From Verrucomicrobiaceae bacterium (GTDB lineage: Bacteria > Verrucomicrobiota > Verrucomicrobiia > Verrucomicrobiales > Verrucomicrobiaceae): a DNA stretch of 64,000 nucleotides. The stretch is taken from the NCBI GenBank assembly GCA_016795485.1, contig JAEUHM010000043.1, positions 62,001-126,000 on the forward strand. Direction: 5' to 3'. Below, piece by piece: positions 32,928-42,120 of the stretch. The first letter of the stretch is position 1, and every line of letters starts with the position of its first letter. The notes below the pieces were generated by a model, which did no database searches, had not been told where the DNA came from, and was given only the letters and a program-made list of their open reading frames with translations. The position numbers and the translations under genes are program-made.

Positions 32928-35498
32928 TTATTCGCCGGAAGATGCTGGGAATCGTCGTTCAAAATCGCGCCAGAGTCTCTCAATCGCTTCCTCGGGCTGT
33001 TCAAGCATTAGACTCTCGCGAATCTTGGATGCGTAGATCCCAAATGAAAACGGACTGACCACCGGGACTTTCATGAGCCGCCATTCCATCGCGGCGCAAT
33101 CAGCGAGAAAACTCAAGGCACGGTTGGTATCGAGAAATGTGTGTGTTGCTTCCTTGATGGCCTGAACCATTACTGGATGCTCAGGCTCATGGTCTCTCAG
33201 CACATTGAATAGTATGTCCGCGCTAAAGCGCAGTTGTTTGATCTTCCGCTGCTGACCGGGGAGTTGACGTGGAACCATCAGAGCTGTTTGGGCAACCCCC
33301 CGGAACTGCCACCGGACGAGATCGCTTTCGTCCAGAGCTGCTTTGAGGCTAGAGAGGGCATTTTCGGCGATAAACAAGTCCTGCCAGCCATCGAGTTCCA
33401 GGTCCTGAAAGTCCTTCACGGTCAACATGAAGCCGTAGTCATCAACGGTGACCAATGCGTTGCCGCCAACCATTAGTTTAAGTCTGTGGGCGATGATGCG
33501 CGACAACGCATTGTTAGCACTGCGTCCAATCAGCGAATGAAAAAAGAAATGAATCAACTCCTCGCCATGTTCTTGGAATCGCTCAATGAGGAAAAGTCCA
33601 TCGCGCGGGATGAGCGAAACAAGCTTTTGGTGACGGCAATGCCGAACAATCGCTGCAGCGTTTGAAAGCGAGAGGTGGAGCGACTCAACCAGCCAGTCTG
33701 CAATCACCGAGTTGGGGTTGCCCTGCTCAAGCATCTCGGAGAGCCGAGTTCGCAACAACGTCACCTCGCGACACAAGCCAGATGATAGCGGCATCTTGTT
33801 CGCATTCCAGGCTGGCACTGTCGGCAGCATTCCACGCGCCTCTTGAACGTAGATCTCGCTCAAGCCCGTCTCCATGAGCCTTAAAGTGCGGCCAGCTAAC
33901 ACAAAGATGTCACCCAACTTGAGACCCTTAGCAAAACTCTCCTCAACCTGCCCTAGTCGACGATTGCCAAGCACAACATTCACCATTCCATCGCTGTGGA
34001 TGGTCCCAACGTTCACAAGATAGTCCCGCTGAACACGAGGGGATGGTATGGAGAGTAACTGAGTGGCCTCATCCAACACCACTTTGCCAAAAGTCTCTGC
34101 ATACTGCTGCTCAAGGGATTGACCGCCACCACGAAGATATCGGAGCACACGATCAAACTCTGCATCAGTCAGCGCTGAAAAAGGCGCGGCTCGTCTGACA
34201 GTCTCAAGCGCTCTAGTTTTGGTCCACGTGCCTTCGATCGCCATTCCGACCAAATGCTGAGCTAGCACATCCAGCGGCGCATCCATGATCCGCACTTCGT
34301 CTAGTTGATTACGGCGAGTCATCTCCGCACAGACCGCGCATTCCATGAGGTCGTTGATGTTGGTGGCGACCAGGACACCGTGGCTGTCCTCATGCACGCT
34401 ATGTCCGCTTCTTCCGATGCGCTGGAGAGCTCTTGAGATGCCCTTCGGCGTTGAAATCATTACCACGCCATCCACTGCACCAATATCGATGCCCAGTTCG
34501 AGACTAGTGCTGCAGACGACAGCGCGCAGTTGACCCATTTTGAGACGATCCTCAACATCTTGGCGCACTTCCCGATCCAGCGATGAGTGATGCGCTTCAA
34601 TCTGCGATGCGAGCTTTGGTAGTGCTCCCTTCAACCTCAGCGCTAGGCTCTCAGTGGTGCTCCGCGTGTTGCAGAAAATGATCACCGACTGCTTCTGCTC
34701 CACAAGTCTCGCGATATCGTCCAAGACGCGTGCGGCCGTCCATCCAGATGGCGGATACGGATCTCGCTTCAGCGGGGAGAGCACTTCAACTCGGCGTTTT
34801 CGTGGAGAACTCGCTTGGACAATCTCGCAAGACCTGCCATTTCCACAGAGAAGTCGCGCTAGCAGTCCCAGAGGTGCAGCTGTGGCGCTCAAGCCGATAC
34901 GAGTGAGTGGGTGACGTGCTTCCATCCGCTCCAACGAGATCGCTAGATGTGGGCCACGCTTGTTTTCGGCTATGGCGTGGAGCTCGTCGACGATGATGAA
35001 CCTCGTTTTTGACAGAGCCTCTTTCCATGAGAGCTGCGGGAGCAGTATCGCGAGTGACTCCGGCGTGGTCATCAGGATGTGCGGTGGCTTGCGGCGCATT
35101 TTGTCTCGCTCACTTGCAGTCGTGTCGCCAGTACGCAGCCCGATACGGATCACATCGCTCAATCCTAGCGCTTGAATGGGCCGCGCTAGGTTCTTCTCCA
35201 TGTCGTAAGTCAGTGCACGCAGCGGTGACACGTAGATCGCCCGAACGCCAGGAGTCTGGATCGTGTCCGTATCCACCTCACGCAGCAAGTGGTGCAGCAC
35301 GCCAAGAAAACCAGCCAACGTCTTGCCGCTGCCTGTCGGTGATGAAAGCAACACCGACCTACCCTGAATCACATGAGGAACACAGCCCAATTGGGCCTCT
35401 GTTGGAGCGGCAAACGTGCTCTGAAACCATTCCGCCAGCCGCGGATGGAGACACTCGCTGAGAGTCTGCACCAAATCTCCGCTGCTGCCAATTGGCAT
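32928..35498 (-). CDS. Lhr-type ATP-dependent DEAD/DEAH helicase
   Basis: The product is 856 aa from the ATG at 35498. Motifs run in order: Q-motif region PTEAQ, Walker A SSPTGSGKTLAG (about 52-63), TPESLAI, VDELHAIAENKRG (DEVH-like box), SATAAP, and motif VI IGRSGHS. The C-terminal half (beyond about residue 430) has the winged-helix and Lhr-core beta-barrel domains and the Leu-rich terminal region. Lhr-core helicases unwind RNA:DNA hybrids and are linked to DNA repair; several are called ligase-associated. No ligase or exonuclease partner is in the window. The start overlaps the stop of the sugar isomerase gene (TGATG), so the two are coupled. Confidence 0.92.
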   Translation of the reverse strand: MPIGSSGDLVQTLSECLHPRLAEWFQSTFAAPTEAQLGCVPHVIQGRSVLLSSPTGSGKTLAGFLGVLHHLLREVDTDTIQTPGVRAIYVSPLRALTYDMEKNLARPIQALGLSDVIRIGLRTGDTTASERDKMRRKPPHILMTTPESLAILLPQLSWKEALSKTRFIIVDELHAIAENKRGPHLAISLERMEARHPLTRIGLSATAAPLGLLARLLCGNGRSCEIVQASSPRKRRVEVLSPLKRDPYPPSGWTAARVLDDIARLVEQKQSVIIFCNTRSTTESLALRLKGALPKLASQIEAHHSSLDREVRQDVEDRLKMGQLRAVVCSTSLELGIDIGAVDGVVMISTPKGISRALQRIGRSGHSVHEDSHGVLVATNINDLMECAVCAEMTRRNQLDEVRIMDAPLDVLAQHLVGMAIEGTWTKTRALETVRRAAPFSALTDAEFDRVLRYLRGGGQSLEQQYAETFGKVVLDEATQLLSIPSPRVQRDYLVNVGTIHSDGMVNVVLGNRRLGQVEESFAKGLKLGDIFVLAGRTLRLMETGLSEIYVQEARGMLPTVPAWNANKMPLSSGLCREVTLLRTRLSEMLEQGNPNSVIADWLVESLHLSLSNAAAIVRHCRHQKLVSLIPRDGLFLIERFQEHGEELIHFFFHSLIGRSANNALSRIIAHRLKLMVGGNALVTVDDYGFMLTVKDFQDLELDGWQDLFIAENALSSLKAALDESDLVRWQFRGVAQTALMVPRQLPGQQRKIKQLRFSADILFNVLRDHEPEHPVMVQAIKEATHTFLDTNRALSFLADCAAMEWRLMKVPVVSPFSFGIYASKIRESLMLEQPEEAIERLWRDFERRFPASSGE

Positions 35499-36310
35499 CA
35501 CGCCATGACTTTTTTCAGGTACTCGATGCTTCTTTGGGCGATGACATCCGGGCCGAGATCATACTTGAATACCTCGGTGCTAAGCCACCCTGAATAGCCT
35601 GACTTTCGGAGAGCAGCGATGATAGGCTCGTATTTCACCTCACCCATGCCAGGCCCCAGGAGATTGGGATCGTTGGTGTGGAAGTGCACGGTCCAGTCTT
35701 TGCTTTCTTCAATGATCTGAGGAATCGGTTTTGGCTCGTCGGACATCGCCTTTACGTCCAGGTGAAGCTTGCAGGCGGGATGGTCCACTAGTTTGCAGAA
35801 TCGGATCGTCTCCTCCGCGGTGTTGAGAAAGTTCGTTTCCGTACGACCCAGAGGCTCCATAGCAATCGTGACGCCGTATTTTCCTGCCTCCTCGGCCACC
35901 GCGCGCACTACCTCAGCTCCACGGGCAAAAGCCTCCTCATACGGCCACTCCGGGAGCGTCGTCCGTGCCTTGGGGCTGCCCCAGACCATGATCTTCCCGC
36001 CAGCCATGCCGCAAAGGCGAGCTAGCTTCTGGCCCAACTTTGCTGACTCACGACGTTGCACCGCATCCGGCGAGGTAATGTGCAGGAATGTGGGCCTTGA
36101 GAGAATCCAGTGGAAGCCGATGACTTCAATGCCGGCGTCTTTGGCTCCTTTGACCACGGAAATCATATCCGCATCCGTGAGTTGCCGAGGGTCCTCATGC
36201 AGGGTGAATGGGGCGATCTCCACGCCTTCAAAACCGGCAGCGGCGATTCGTTCGCACGTTTGGGCAAAGGGCAACTGGCCCCAGTGTTCATTGCAAATAG
36301 CGTAGCGCAT
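35498..36310 (-). CDS. sugar phosphate isomerase/epimerase (TIM barrel)
   Basis: The product is 270 aa. The family (AP endonuclease 2-like TIM barrel) is shown by FEGVEIAPF, GFHWILS, IAMEPLGRTETNFLNT with a metal-binding glutamate (about 150), LHLDVKAMSD (Asp/His) and the final WLSTEVFKYD (Glu). Such enzymes isomerise or epimerise sugars or cyclitols. It has no signal peptide. The gene lies upstream of the helicase gene with overlapping stop and start codons, an unexpected pairing that probably reflects genome economy. An ATG at 36322 would add four residues. Confidence 0.88.
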   Translation of the reverse strand: MRYAICNEHWGQLPFAQTCERIAAAGFEGVEIAPFTLHEDPRQLTDADMISVVKGAKDAGIEVIGFHWILSRPTFLHITSPDAVQRRESAKLGQKLARLCGMAGGKIMVWGSPKARTTLPEWPYEEAFARGAEVVRAVAEEAGKYGVTIAMEPLGRTETNFLNTAEETIRFCKLVDHPACKLHLDVKAMSDEPKPIPQIIEESKDWTVHFHTNDPNLLGPGMGEVKYEPIIAALRKSGYSGWLSTEVFKYDLGPDVIAQRSIEYLKKVMA

Positions 36311-36400
36311 AGCGGAGCGCATCTAAGGCCGGACTGCGTGACTGAAAAGCAGATTTGCACAGACAGCGGCCCCGGCTAGCCTCCGGCACGACACGCCACC

Positions 36401-37876
36401 ATGCCCAAGTACATCGTCACCATCGGTCTGGAAGTACACGCCCAGCTCAACACGCGCTCCAAAATGTTCTGTGCGTGTCCCGTCGGCTATGGCGCTGAAC
36501 CCAATACCCAGACTTGCCCCGTTTGCCTTGGGCTGCCTGGTGCCTTGCCTGTGCTAAATATTGGCGCGATCGAGAAAACGATTCTCACCGGCCTGATGCT
36601 CGACTGCCGCACCCCAGAGATCAGCAAATGGGATCGGAAGAACTACTTCTATCCCGACATGCCGAAGAACTATCAGACGAGCCAGTTTGATCTGCCTTTG
36701 TGCATTGGTGGAGGTGTGCCGCTGTATGATTTCGCGTATCCAAAAGACGCACAAAAGACCATCGCCAAACCAGGCAAGGTCGTGAATCTCACGCGTATCC
36801 ATTTGGAGGAAGACGTTGGCAAGAGCACGCACCATGAGAAGTTCACCACCCTCGACTTCAATCGAGCAGGCTCGCCCCTGATGGAAATCGTCAGCGAGCC
36901 TGAGATCGACAGTGCGGAAGAAGCGGTGGCTTATCTCAACAGCCTGCGGCAAATCTTGATTTACGGCGGTGTGAGCGATGCTGACATGGAGAAAGGTCAG
37001 ATGCGCGCCGACGTGAACATTTCCGTGCGGCCTGAGGGACAAAAAGAGCTTGGGGTCAAAATCGAGCTCAAGAACATCAACTCCATGAGTGCCATCCGCC
37101 GTGCGATCAAAGCAGAGACGGAGCGCCAGATCGATGTGCTGGAAGGACGTCATCCTACAGACAAGGCGCTCGTGCAAAGCACTCGGCGTTGGAACGACGA
37201 CACCGGAGAAACCGAACTGATGCGCTCGAAAGAAGATGCGCACGATTATCGCTACTTCCCGTGCCCCGATCTCATTCCGGTCAAGACGGCGCCCATCATT
37301 GAGCGCATGAAGTCGCTACGTCCGGAGTTGCCCCACGAGAAGTGTGCGCGTTTCGAGAAGGATTTCGGCCTTACAGCATACGATTCGAACGTTCTTGCGA
37401 GCGAACAAGCACTTGCGGCTTATTTTGAGAAGTCCGTCAGTGCTGCACCCGATGCTCCCGCCAAAAAGATCGCCAACTGGATCATCAACGAGCTTCTTGG
37501 CCGCTTGAATGAGGCAGGTCAAACCATCACCGAGTGCACATTGGAGCCCGGCAACATTGGCGAGCTGGTAGCGCTCGTAGAAGCTGGTAAAATCAGCAGC
37601 AATCAGGCCAAGGAAGTCTTCGGTGAGCTATTCACGAACGGTGGCACGCCGGCGGAAATCGTTAAGGCCAAAGGATTTGAGCAAGTCAGTGATACCGGAG
37701 CCCTCGAGGCCATGGTGGATCAGATTCTCGCCAGCGCTCCGGACAAAGTGGCCGAAGTCAAAGGCGGCAATGAGAAAGCACTGAACTGGTTTACGGGTCA
37801 GGCCATGAAGATGAGCGGCGGTAAGGCGAATCCCAAGCTCGTTACTGAGATCGTGCGGAAAAAAGTGCTCGGTTGA
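36401..37876 (+). CDS. gatB: Asp-tRNA(Asn)/Glu-tRNA(Gln) amidotransferase subunit B
   Basis: The product is 491 aa, the usual length. It has the GatB signatures GLEVHAQLNTRSKMFC at the start, DRKNYFYPDMPKNYQ near residue 80, and GSPLMEIVSEPE near residue 165, plus the C-terminal YqeY-like tail. Together with GatA and GatC it converts Glu-tRNA(Gln) and Asp-tRNA(Asn) to the amide forms. gatA and gatC are not next to it. The gene is divergent from the sugar isomerase and convergent with the enolase-like gene, ending 3 bp before that gene's stop. Confidence 0.97.
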   Translation: MPKYIVTIGLEVHAQLNTRSKMFCACPVGYGAEPNTQTCPVCLGLPGALPVLNIGAIEKTILTGLMLDCRTPEISKWDRKNYFYPDMPKNYQTSQFDLPLCIGGGVPLYDFAYPKDAQKTIAKPGKVVNLTRIHLEEDVGKSTHHEKFTTLDFNRAGSPLMEIVSEPEIDSAEEAVAYLNSLRQILIYGGVSDADMEKGQMRADVNISVRPEGQKELGVKIELKNINSMSAIRRAIKAETERQIDVLEGRHPTDKALVQSTRRWNDDTGETELMRSKEDAHDYRYFPCPDLIPVKTAPIIERMKSLRPELPHEKCARFEKDFGLTAYDSNVLASEQALAAYFEKSVSAAPDAPAKKIANWIINELLGRLNEAGQTITECTLEPGNIGELVALVEAGKISSNQAKEVFGELFTNGGTPAEIVKAKGFEQVSDTGALEAMVDQILASAPDKVAEVKGGNEKALNWFTGQAMKMSGGKANPKLVTEIVRKKVLG

Positions 37877-37879
37877 CGC

Positions 37880-39172
37880 TTACGGCAGCGAGATACCGGC
37901 CTCTGCAAAGAGCTTTGCGCCTTTGAACCTCGCGCTGCTTCCGAGTTGACGCTGGATGCGGAGCACTTCGTTCCACTTGGCCATGCGCTCACTGCGACTG
38001 AACGATCCCACCTTCAACTGGCCCGCGTTGGTCGCTACAGCGAGGTGGGAAATGAACGCGTCCTCGGTCTCACCGGAGCGTGCAGAAACCACCGGTAGCC
38101 AGCCAGCCCTCTGCGTGCACTCGATGGCACGGAGTGTCTCGGTCACCGTGCCGATTTGGTTCAGCTTGATGAGCACCGCGTTGGCAGTTTGCTCGGCAAC
38201 ACCACGCTCGATCCGCTGAAGATTGGTGGTGAAGTGATCGTCGCCAATCAACTGACAACGGCTTCCGATAGCCCCACGCACTTGCTTCCAGCCTTCCCAG
38301 TCATCTTCAGCCATGGGATCCTCAATGGACACAATGGGGTAGTTCTGCACCCAGTTGATCATGAGTTCAGCAAACTCATGCGAGCGAAACCGCCGTTGCT
38401 CTAACCCGAGGGTGTAGAATCCGCCTTCGTATAAGTCCGTAGCAGCAATGTCCAACGAGATGCCCACGTCTTTGCCAGGTGCATAACCGACGAGTTCAAT
38501 CGCTGCCAGTAGAGCCTCAAAAACATCTTCATTGCGATCAAAAACAGGCCAGTAGCCACCTTCGTCTGCTACTCCGGCCAGCAGGCCGCGTTTCCGCATC
38601 ACGTCTCCAGCCGCGTGGAAGACATTGAATGTCATCTCCAGTGTTTCCTCGTAGCTGGAGGCCGATAGCGCCATGATCATGAAGTCTTGGATGTCGATCC
38701 TGCCTTGAGCGTGCTTGCCGCCGCCGAAAATCTGAATCTCAGGCAGTGGAAGCAGTGTTCCGGTACCTCCTGTGAGCGATTCATGAAGCGGAATGCCCCG
38801 CACTTTGGCCGCTGCATTTGCAACACTCATGCTGACACCGAGAATCGCATTTGCGCCGAGCCTCGATTTGCCTGGTGTGCTATCCAAACGAATCATTGCT
38901 TCATCGAGACCTGTTTGGTCAAAAACATCACGCCCCACCACAGCGTCAGCGATCTCATGTTTCACGTGGGACAATGCGTTCAGCACGGACTTGCCGCGAA
39001 ACCGACTGCGATCTCCATCCCTTAGTTCGAGCGCTTCGTGATGTCCTGTGGAAGCACCCGAAGGAACGAGACCGTGGCCGCTAATCCCATTCTCAACAGT
39101 TGCGATGACCTCAAGCGTGGGATTTCCACGGCTATCAAAAATCTGAAGAGCGTCCAGCGAGGTGATTTTCAT
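37880..39172 (-). CDS. enolase-like paralogue with altered active site
   Basis: The product is 430 aa and aligns along its whole length with enolase. Conserved: SGAST (Ser39-type loop), the HA of the substrate loop (His154), DEGGY (Glu204), metal ligands Asp241, Glu284 and Asp311, catalytic Lys336 (LIKLNQIG), Arg365 and Lys387. Altered: the loop SHRSGETED of enolases reads SARSGETED (Ala364 replaces the active-site histidine) and QEFM reads QDFM (Asp163 replaces the glutamate). The missing histidine binds the phosphorylated substrate in true enolases, so the substrate may differ. It is the last gene of a four-gene minus-strand operon with two oxidoreductases and a kinase, and overlaps the kinase gene by 38 bp. 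A moonlighting second enolase remains possible. Confidence 0.88.
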   Translation of the reverse strand: MKITSLDALQIFDSRGNPTLEVIATVENGISGHGLVPSGASTGHHEALELRDGDRSRFRGKSVLNALSHVKHEIADAVVGRDVFDQTGLDEAMIRLDSTPGKSRLGANAILGVSMSVANAAAKVRGIPLHESLTGGTGTLLPLPEIQIFGGGKHAQGRIDIQDFMIMALSASSYEETLEMTFNVFHAAGDVMRKRGLLAGVADEGGYWPVFDRNEDVFEALLAAIELVGYAPGKDVGISLDIAATDLYEGGFYTLGLEQRRFRSHEFAELMINWVQNYPIVSIEDPMAEDDWEGWKQVRGAIGSRCQLIGDDHFTTNLQRIERGVAEQTANAVLIKLNQIGTVTETLRAIECTQRAGWLPVVSARSGETEDAFISHLAVATNAGQLKVGSFSRSERMAKWNEVLRIQRQLGSSARFKGAKLFAEAGISLP

Positions 39173-40112
39173 AGAGATGAAGGAGTGCCGCAATGTTCTG
39201 TGGCGGCTTCGGCAGATGAGCAAGGCAGAACTCAGTAATGATGCCCTGCTGTCTGGCATCAAGATACTCCACTGGACTCTTTCCATGCACACGAGCCAAC
39301 ATCAGGCATAGAACGAGCAGCACAGTTCTCTCACTGGTGTCCTCAGTCACTTGCGCGTGATACGAGTTCCAAAAAGACTCCACCAGCTTTGCTGTCTCCG
39401 AGTGAAGTAGCGCCTTGAGAAACAAATGGGTTAGCAGAAACGCTGTATCAAACGCAGGATCACCATACCAAGCGCACTCCGCATCGAGAACGACCAAGCG
39501 CTCGCGATTCACGAGAAGATTCTTTGGGCTGAAGTCGCCATGCACGAGTGCCACTTTGGTTTCGCTCAACCGACGTGCTTCCGCTTGAAGAATCGCGGCA
39601 ACTTCAGGCACTCGCTCGGCTGTCTTGAGCAGGTATGGCTCGATTCGCAGTGAGTGAAAATTGTCGTCGGTTGCAAATCGACCCGCGAGTTCACGATGGC
39701 ACCATGATGCAGCATGCAGGCGGCCCAGAACTTCACCCGCCTGCTCAGCGATTGCCACATCCCACGTGCCATTCATCAACTCCGACTTCCAGACACGGAG
39801 TTCATTACCGAGATACTCCATCGCAAACCAATCTTCCCCCGTTGCGATCACTTGTGGTACCGATTCGGGCACAATCGTTGCAGCGAACTCCAGGTAGGCC
39901 TGCTCTACTTTGTTACGACCCACATCGGCGAACCAGTCGTCCCTCACTTTGAGCTTCGGCAGCGCTGCTTTGATGACCAAGTCGACGCTTGTTGTTGTGA
40001 CTCGCACGATGTCGCTGGAAACTCCACCACTAAGCGGCTGGACCGCTGCTGTTTCACCCGGTTTTAGCAAGCCGACGGAAACGAGACGAGACAGATAATC
40101 GTCAGTGCTCAC
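39135..40112 (-). CDS. APH/choline-kinase-fold phosphotransferase
   Basis: The product is 325 aa from a GTG at 40112. The kinase core is clear: LVHGDFSPKNLLV (catalytic Asp/Asn loop HGDxxxxN, about residue 205-217) and VLDAECAWYGDPAFD (metal-binding IDxE-like segment, about 222-236). The family phosphorylates small molecules such as choline, methylthioribose, homoserine or aminoglycosides. It is the third gene of the operon; seven bases separate its start from the upstream oxidoreductase stop. Context suggests a sugar or sugar-acid kinase whose product passes to the enolase-like enzyme. An antibiotic-modifying role is unlikely because there is no mobile-element context. Confidence 0.85.
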   Translation of the reverse strand: MSTDDYLSRLVSVGLLKPGETAAVQPLSGGVSSDIVRVTTTSVDLVIKAALPKLKVRDDWFADVGRNKVEQAYLEFAATIVPESVPQVIATGEDWFAMEYLGNELRVWKSELMNGTWDVAIAEQAGEVLGRLHAASWCHRELAGRFATDDNFHSLRIEPYLLKTAERVPEVAAILQAEARRLSETKVALVHGDFSPKNLLVNRERLVVLDAECAWYGDPAFDTAFLLTHLFLKALLHSETAKLVESFWNSYHAQVTEDTSERTVLLVLCLMLARVHGKSPVEYLDARQQGIITEFCLAHLPKPPQNIAALLHLYENHLAGRSSDF

Positions 40113-40119
40113 TAGCGGC

Positions 40120-41070
40120 TCAAATCTCAGCGAGAATGTTCTTCACATGAACGATCTCACCTTCGCGTTCGCGGCTGCGGATGCCGGCGATGATGACCGC
40201 CATCAGCTCCACCGTTTCCTCGAAGGGCAGGGGACGTTCACCTGTGTGGAGCATCTCCACGAACGCCACTAACTGCCCGCGGAATGCGTTGTAGGTGTCG
40301 CAAAGCTTCAGCGCTAGGTCGCCCTTCGTGCCATAAAGATGAACGGCACCAAAGCTACCGTAAGCGTCATGCACCGCACCGATCGTCAATCTCACTCCAG
40401 AACGGTGCGTGATGTGCATGATAACACCGCCTGCGTCTGAAAGTGCCTGCACGGTGAGAAACCCTTGCCCAAGAAGTGGTTCTACTGCTTCAAGAGCGTG
40501 GATTCCGTATCGCTCCCACGTCTTGCAGGTGAAACTCGTGATCCAGCGCAAGTCACCAAGATGCGCCATTTGGTCAGCGCTCAATCGCATCTCGGGAGCG
40601 TATCTCATGCCACTCGTGGAGAGCAGCGTGTGTCCCTCTGCGTGCCATTTCACAAACTGTCGCAACTCGTCAATGGTGGTGGCCATCGGCTTATCCACAA
40701 AAACGGGCAAGCCCGCTTCAATAAAAGGTTTGGTGCGGCGGACGTGATCTGTGCCGTCGTCAGTGGCGATCACCACCGCATCGACATGCCCAATAACGTC
40801 TTCTGGCCTTGGCACCACGTGCTCGATAAGGCTTGCAGCAGCGACCTTGGGCGCGTCTTCTGGATCATCTGTCCAAATGTGGGTCACCCGTGCTCCTTGG
40901 ATGCGAATGCTCTCCAAGGGTTGCTTTCCCATGTAAGTAATGATGCCTGCGTAAGGGCACAAGGCAGCCATCTGAGCTGGATCGTAGCCATTGATGATGC
41001 CGCTCCACGAGTAAGGGTGACCATTGCCCTCAATCATGCCTAACATGGCAAGTCGGAAATCCTTCTTCAT
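40120..41070 (-). CDS. Gfo/Idh/MocA family oxidoreductase
   Basis: The product is 316 aa. The N-terminal Rossmann part contains LAMLGMIEGNGHPYSW, an unusual start without the strict GxGxxG, and AVVIATDDGTDHV; the conserved catalytic lysine is in VFVDKPMA (family EKP). The C-terminal alpha/beta domain has the usual YGIHALEAVEPLL with the histidine of the family active site. It oxidises or reduces a sugar or cyclitol with NAD(P). The ATG overlaps the stop of the other oxidoreductase gene by 4 bp. Two different Gfo/Idh enzymes in a row suggest successive oxidation or epimerisation steps. Confidence 0.86.
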   Translation of the reverse strand: MKKDFRLAMLGMIEGNGHPYSWSGIINGYDPAQMAALCPYAGIITYMGKQPLESIRIQGARVTHIWTDDPEDAPKVAAASLIEHVVPRPEDVIGHVDAVVIATDDGTDHVRRTKPFIEAGLPVFVDKPMATTIDELRQFVKWHAEGHTLLSTSGMRYAPEMRLSADQMAHLGDLRWITSFTCKTWERYGIHALEAVEPLLGQGFLTVQALSDAGGVIMHITHRSGVRLTIGAVHDAYGSFGAVHLYGTKGDLALKLCDTYNAFRGQLVAFVEMLHTGERPLPFEETVELMAVIIAGIRSREREGEIVHVKNILAEI

Positions 41071-42044
41071 GCTAGTTGAATGAGCTCGTGGGTTCGCACT
41101 GACTCAAGCGCTGCTTGATTGAACTTGAGGGTTTGTGCGGCTTCGTCGAACGAACTCAACGCATGAGGTTTACCCTCTAGAGCGTCGAGGAACGCGTTGG
41201 CCTGCTGGGTGAATAACTCGTCGCGTTCAAGGGGTTCGGTCGTATGCCATTCCCATGTCGTTTGTCCTCGCAGCATGCTGCCCCACCGCTGAAGGTGGCT
41301 TTCGATCACCACGCTGCCTTTTTCTCCGTGGAAGTGGAACACGGTCTCGCTTGGAGTTTGAAACTGATTCAGCGCGTAGTTCACGAGCACATCTCCATGC
41401 CGTGCCGCTACGTTAACTGTGTCCTCTACGGTGACGCCCTCCAGCACTTGGTGACTGGCATCGGCGAACAACTGAGAGCACGGACCGATGATCCATTCCA
41501 TAACGTTAGCCACATGAGTGAGTGCATCTTGGATAGCACCACCGCCGTGATCATGCCTTGCGTAGTAGATCTCTCGATATGCGGGCCTGAAGGTCGGAAA
41601 ATGTTGTCCACAGACAATGCTGGCATGTTTGATAGCTCCAATGGCGCCTGAGCGCACAAACTCACGCGCCTCTGCCACCCAAGGCATCATATGGTAGACA
41701 TAGGCAACACAAACAACTCGGTCTCCGATCGCCTCGCGGACCTCGGGCACCATGCTGGTGTCGATAGCGAGTGGCTTCTCAATGAGGAGGTGCTTTCCTT
41801 GCCGAAGCAAGGTCAGCGCCATCGCCAAGTGGAGATGAGCCGGTGTGCAGATCACGACGGCGTCTACCTCGGACGATGCTTCTTGCATGGATGAGTGAGT
41901 GGGAACGCCGTAGCGTTCCCTCATGGTCGCAAGCAGCGCCTCATTCGTGTCGCAGGCACTGACAGTGCAGCGTTTGGTGTTCAAAAAGCAGCGCAAGTGG
42001 CGTTCGCCAATGCTGCCGCAGCCGATAACGAGAATGGATGGCAT
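41067..42044 (-). CDS. Gfo/Idh/MocA family oxidoreductase
   Basis: The product is 325 aa. The NAD(P)-binding motif GCGSIGERH starts at residue 8, the catalytic lysine is in LLIEKPLAID (about 95), and HDHGGGAIQDALTHVANVMEW carries the family's later Asp and His (about 172-192). It is the first gene of the operon, 77 bp downstream of the giant dehydrogenase gene on the same strand. The substrate is likely a sugar or inositol derivative. It differs clearly from the second oxidoreductase and is not a recent duplicate. Confidence 0.9.
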   Translation of the reverse strand: MPSILVIGCGSIGERHLRCFLNTKRCTVSACDTNEALLATMRERYGVPTHSSMQEASSEVDAVVICTPAHLHLAMALTLLRQGKHLLIEKPLAIDTSMVPEVREAIGDRVVCVAYVYHMMPWVAEAREFVRSGAIGAIKHASIVCGQHFPTFRPAYREIYYARHDHGGGAIQDALTHVANVMEWIIGPCSQLFADASHQVLEGVTVEDTVNVAARHGDVLVNYALNQFQTPSETVFHFHGEKGSVVIESHLQRWGSMLRGQTTWEWHTTEPLERDELFTQQANAFLDALEGKPHALSSFDEAAQTLKFNQAALESVRTHELIQLA

Positions 42045-42120
42045 GGAATGTGAAGCGGTTAAGCCAAAGAAGGCTCAAGATCAAACGCACCCCGTGCCGG
42101 ATTCCATCGCTGCCCTTGCT

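Noticed and set aside
36554-37243. Minus-strand 229-aa frame
   Set aside because: Antisense shadow of gatB; no domain.
39135-40112. Aminoglycoside-resistance gene
   Set aside because: The fold is shared with many metabolic kinases, and the tight operon with oxidoreductases and an enolase-like gene favours metabolism.
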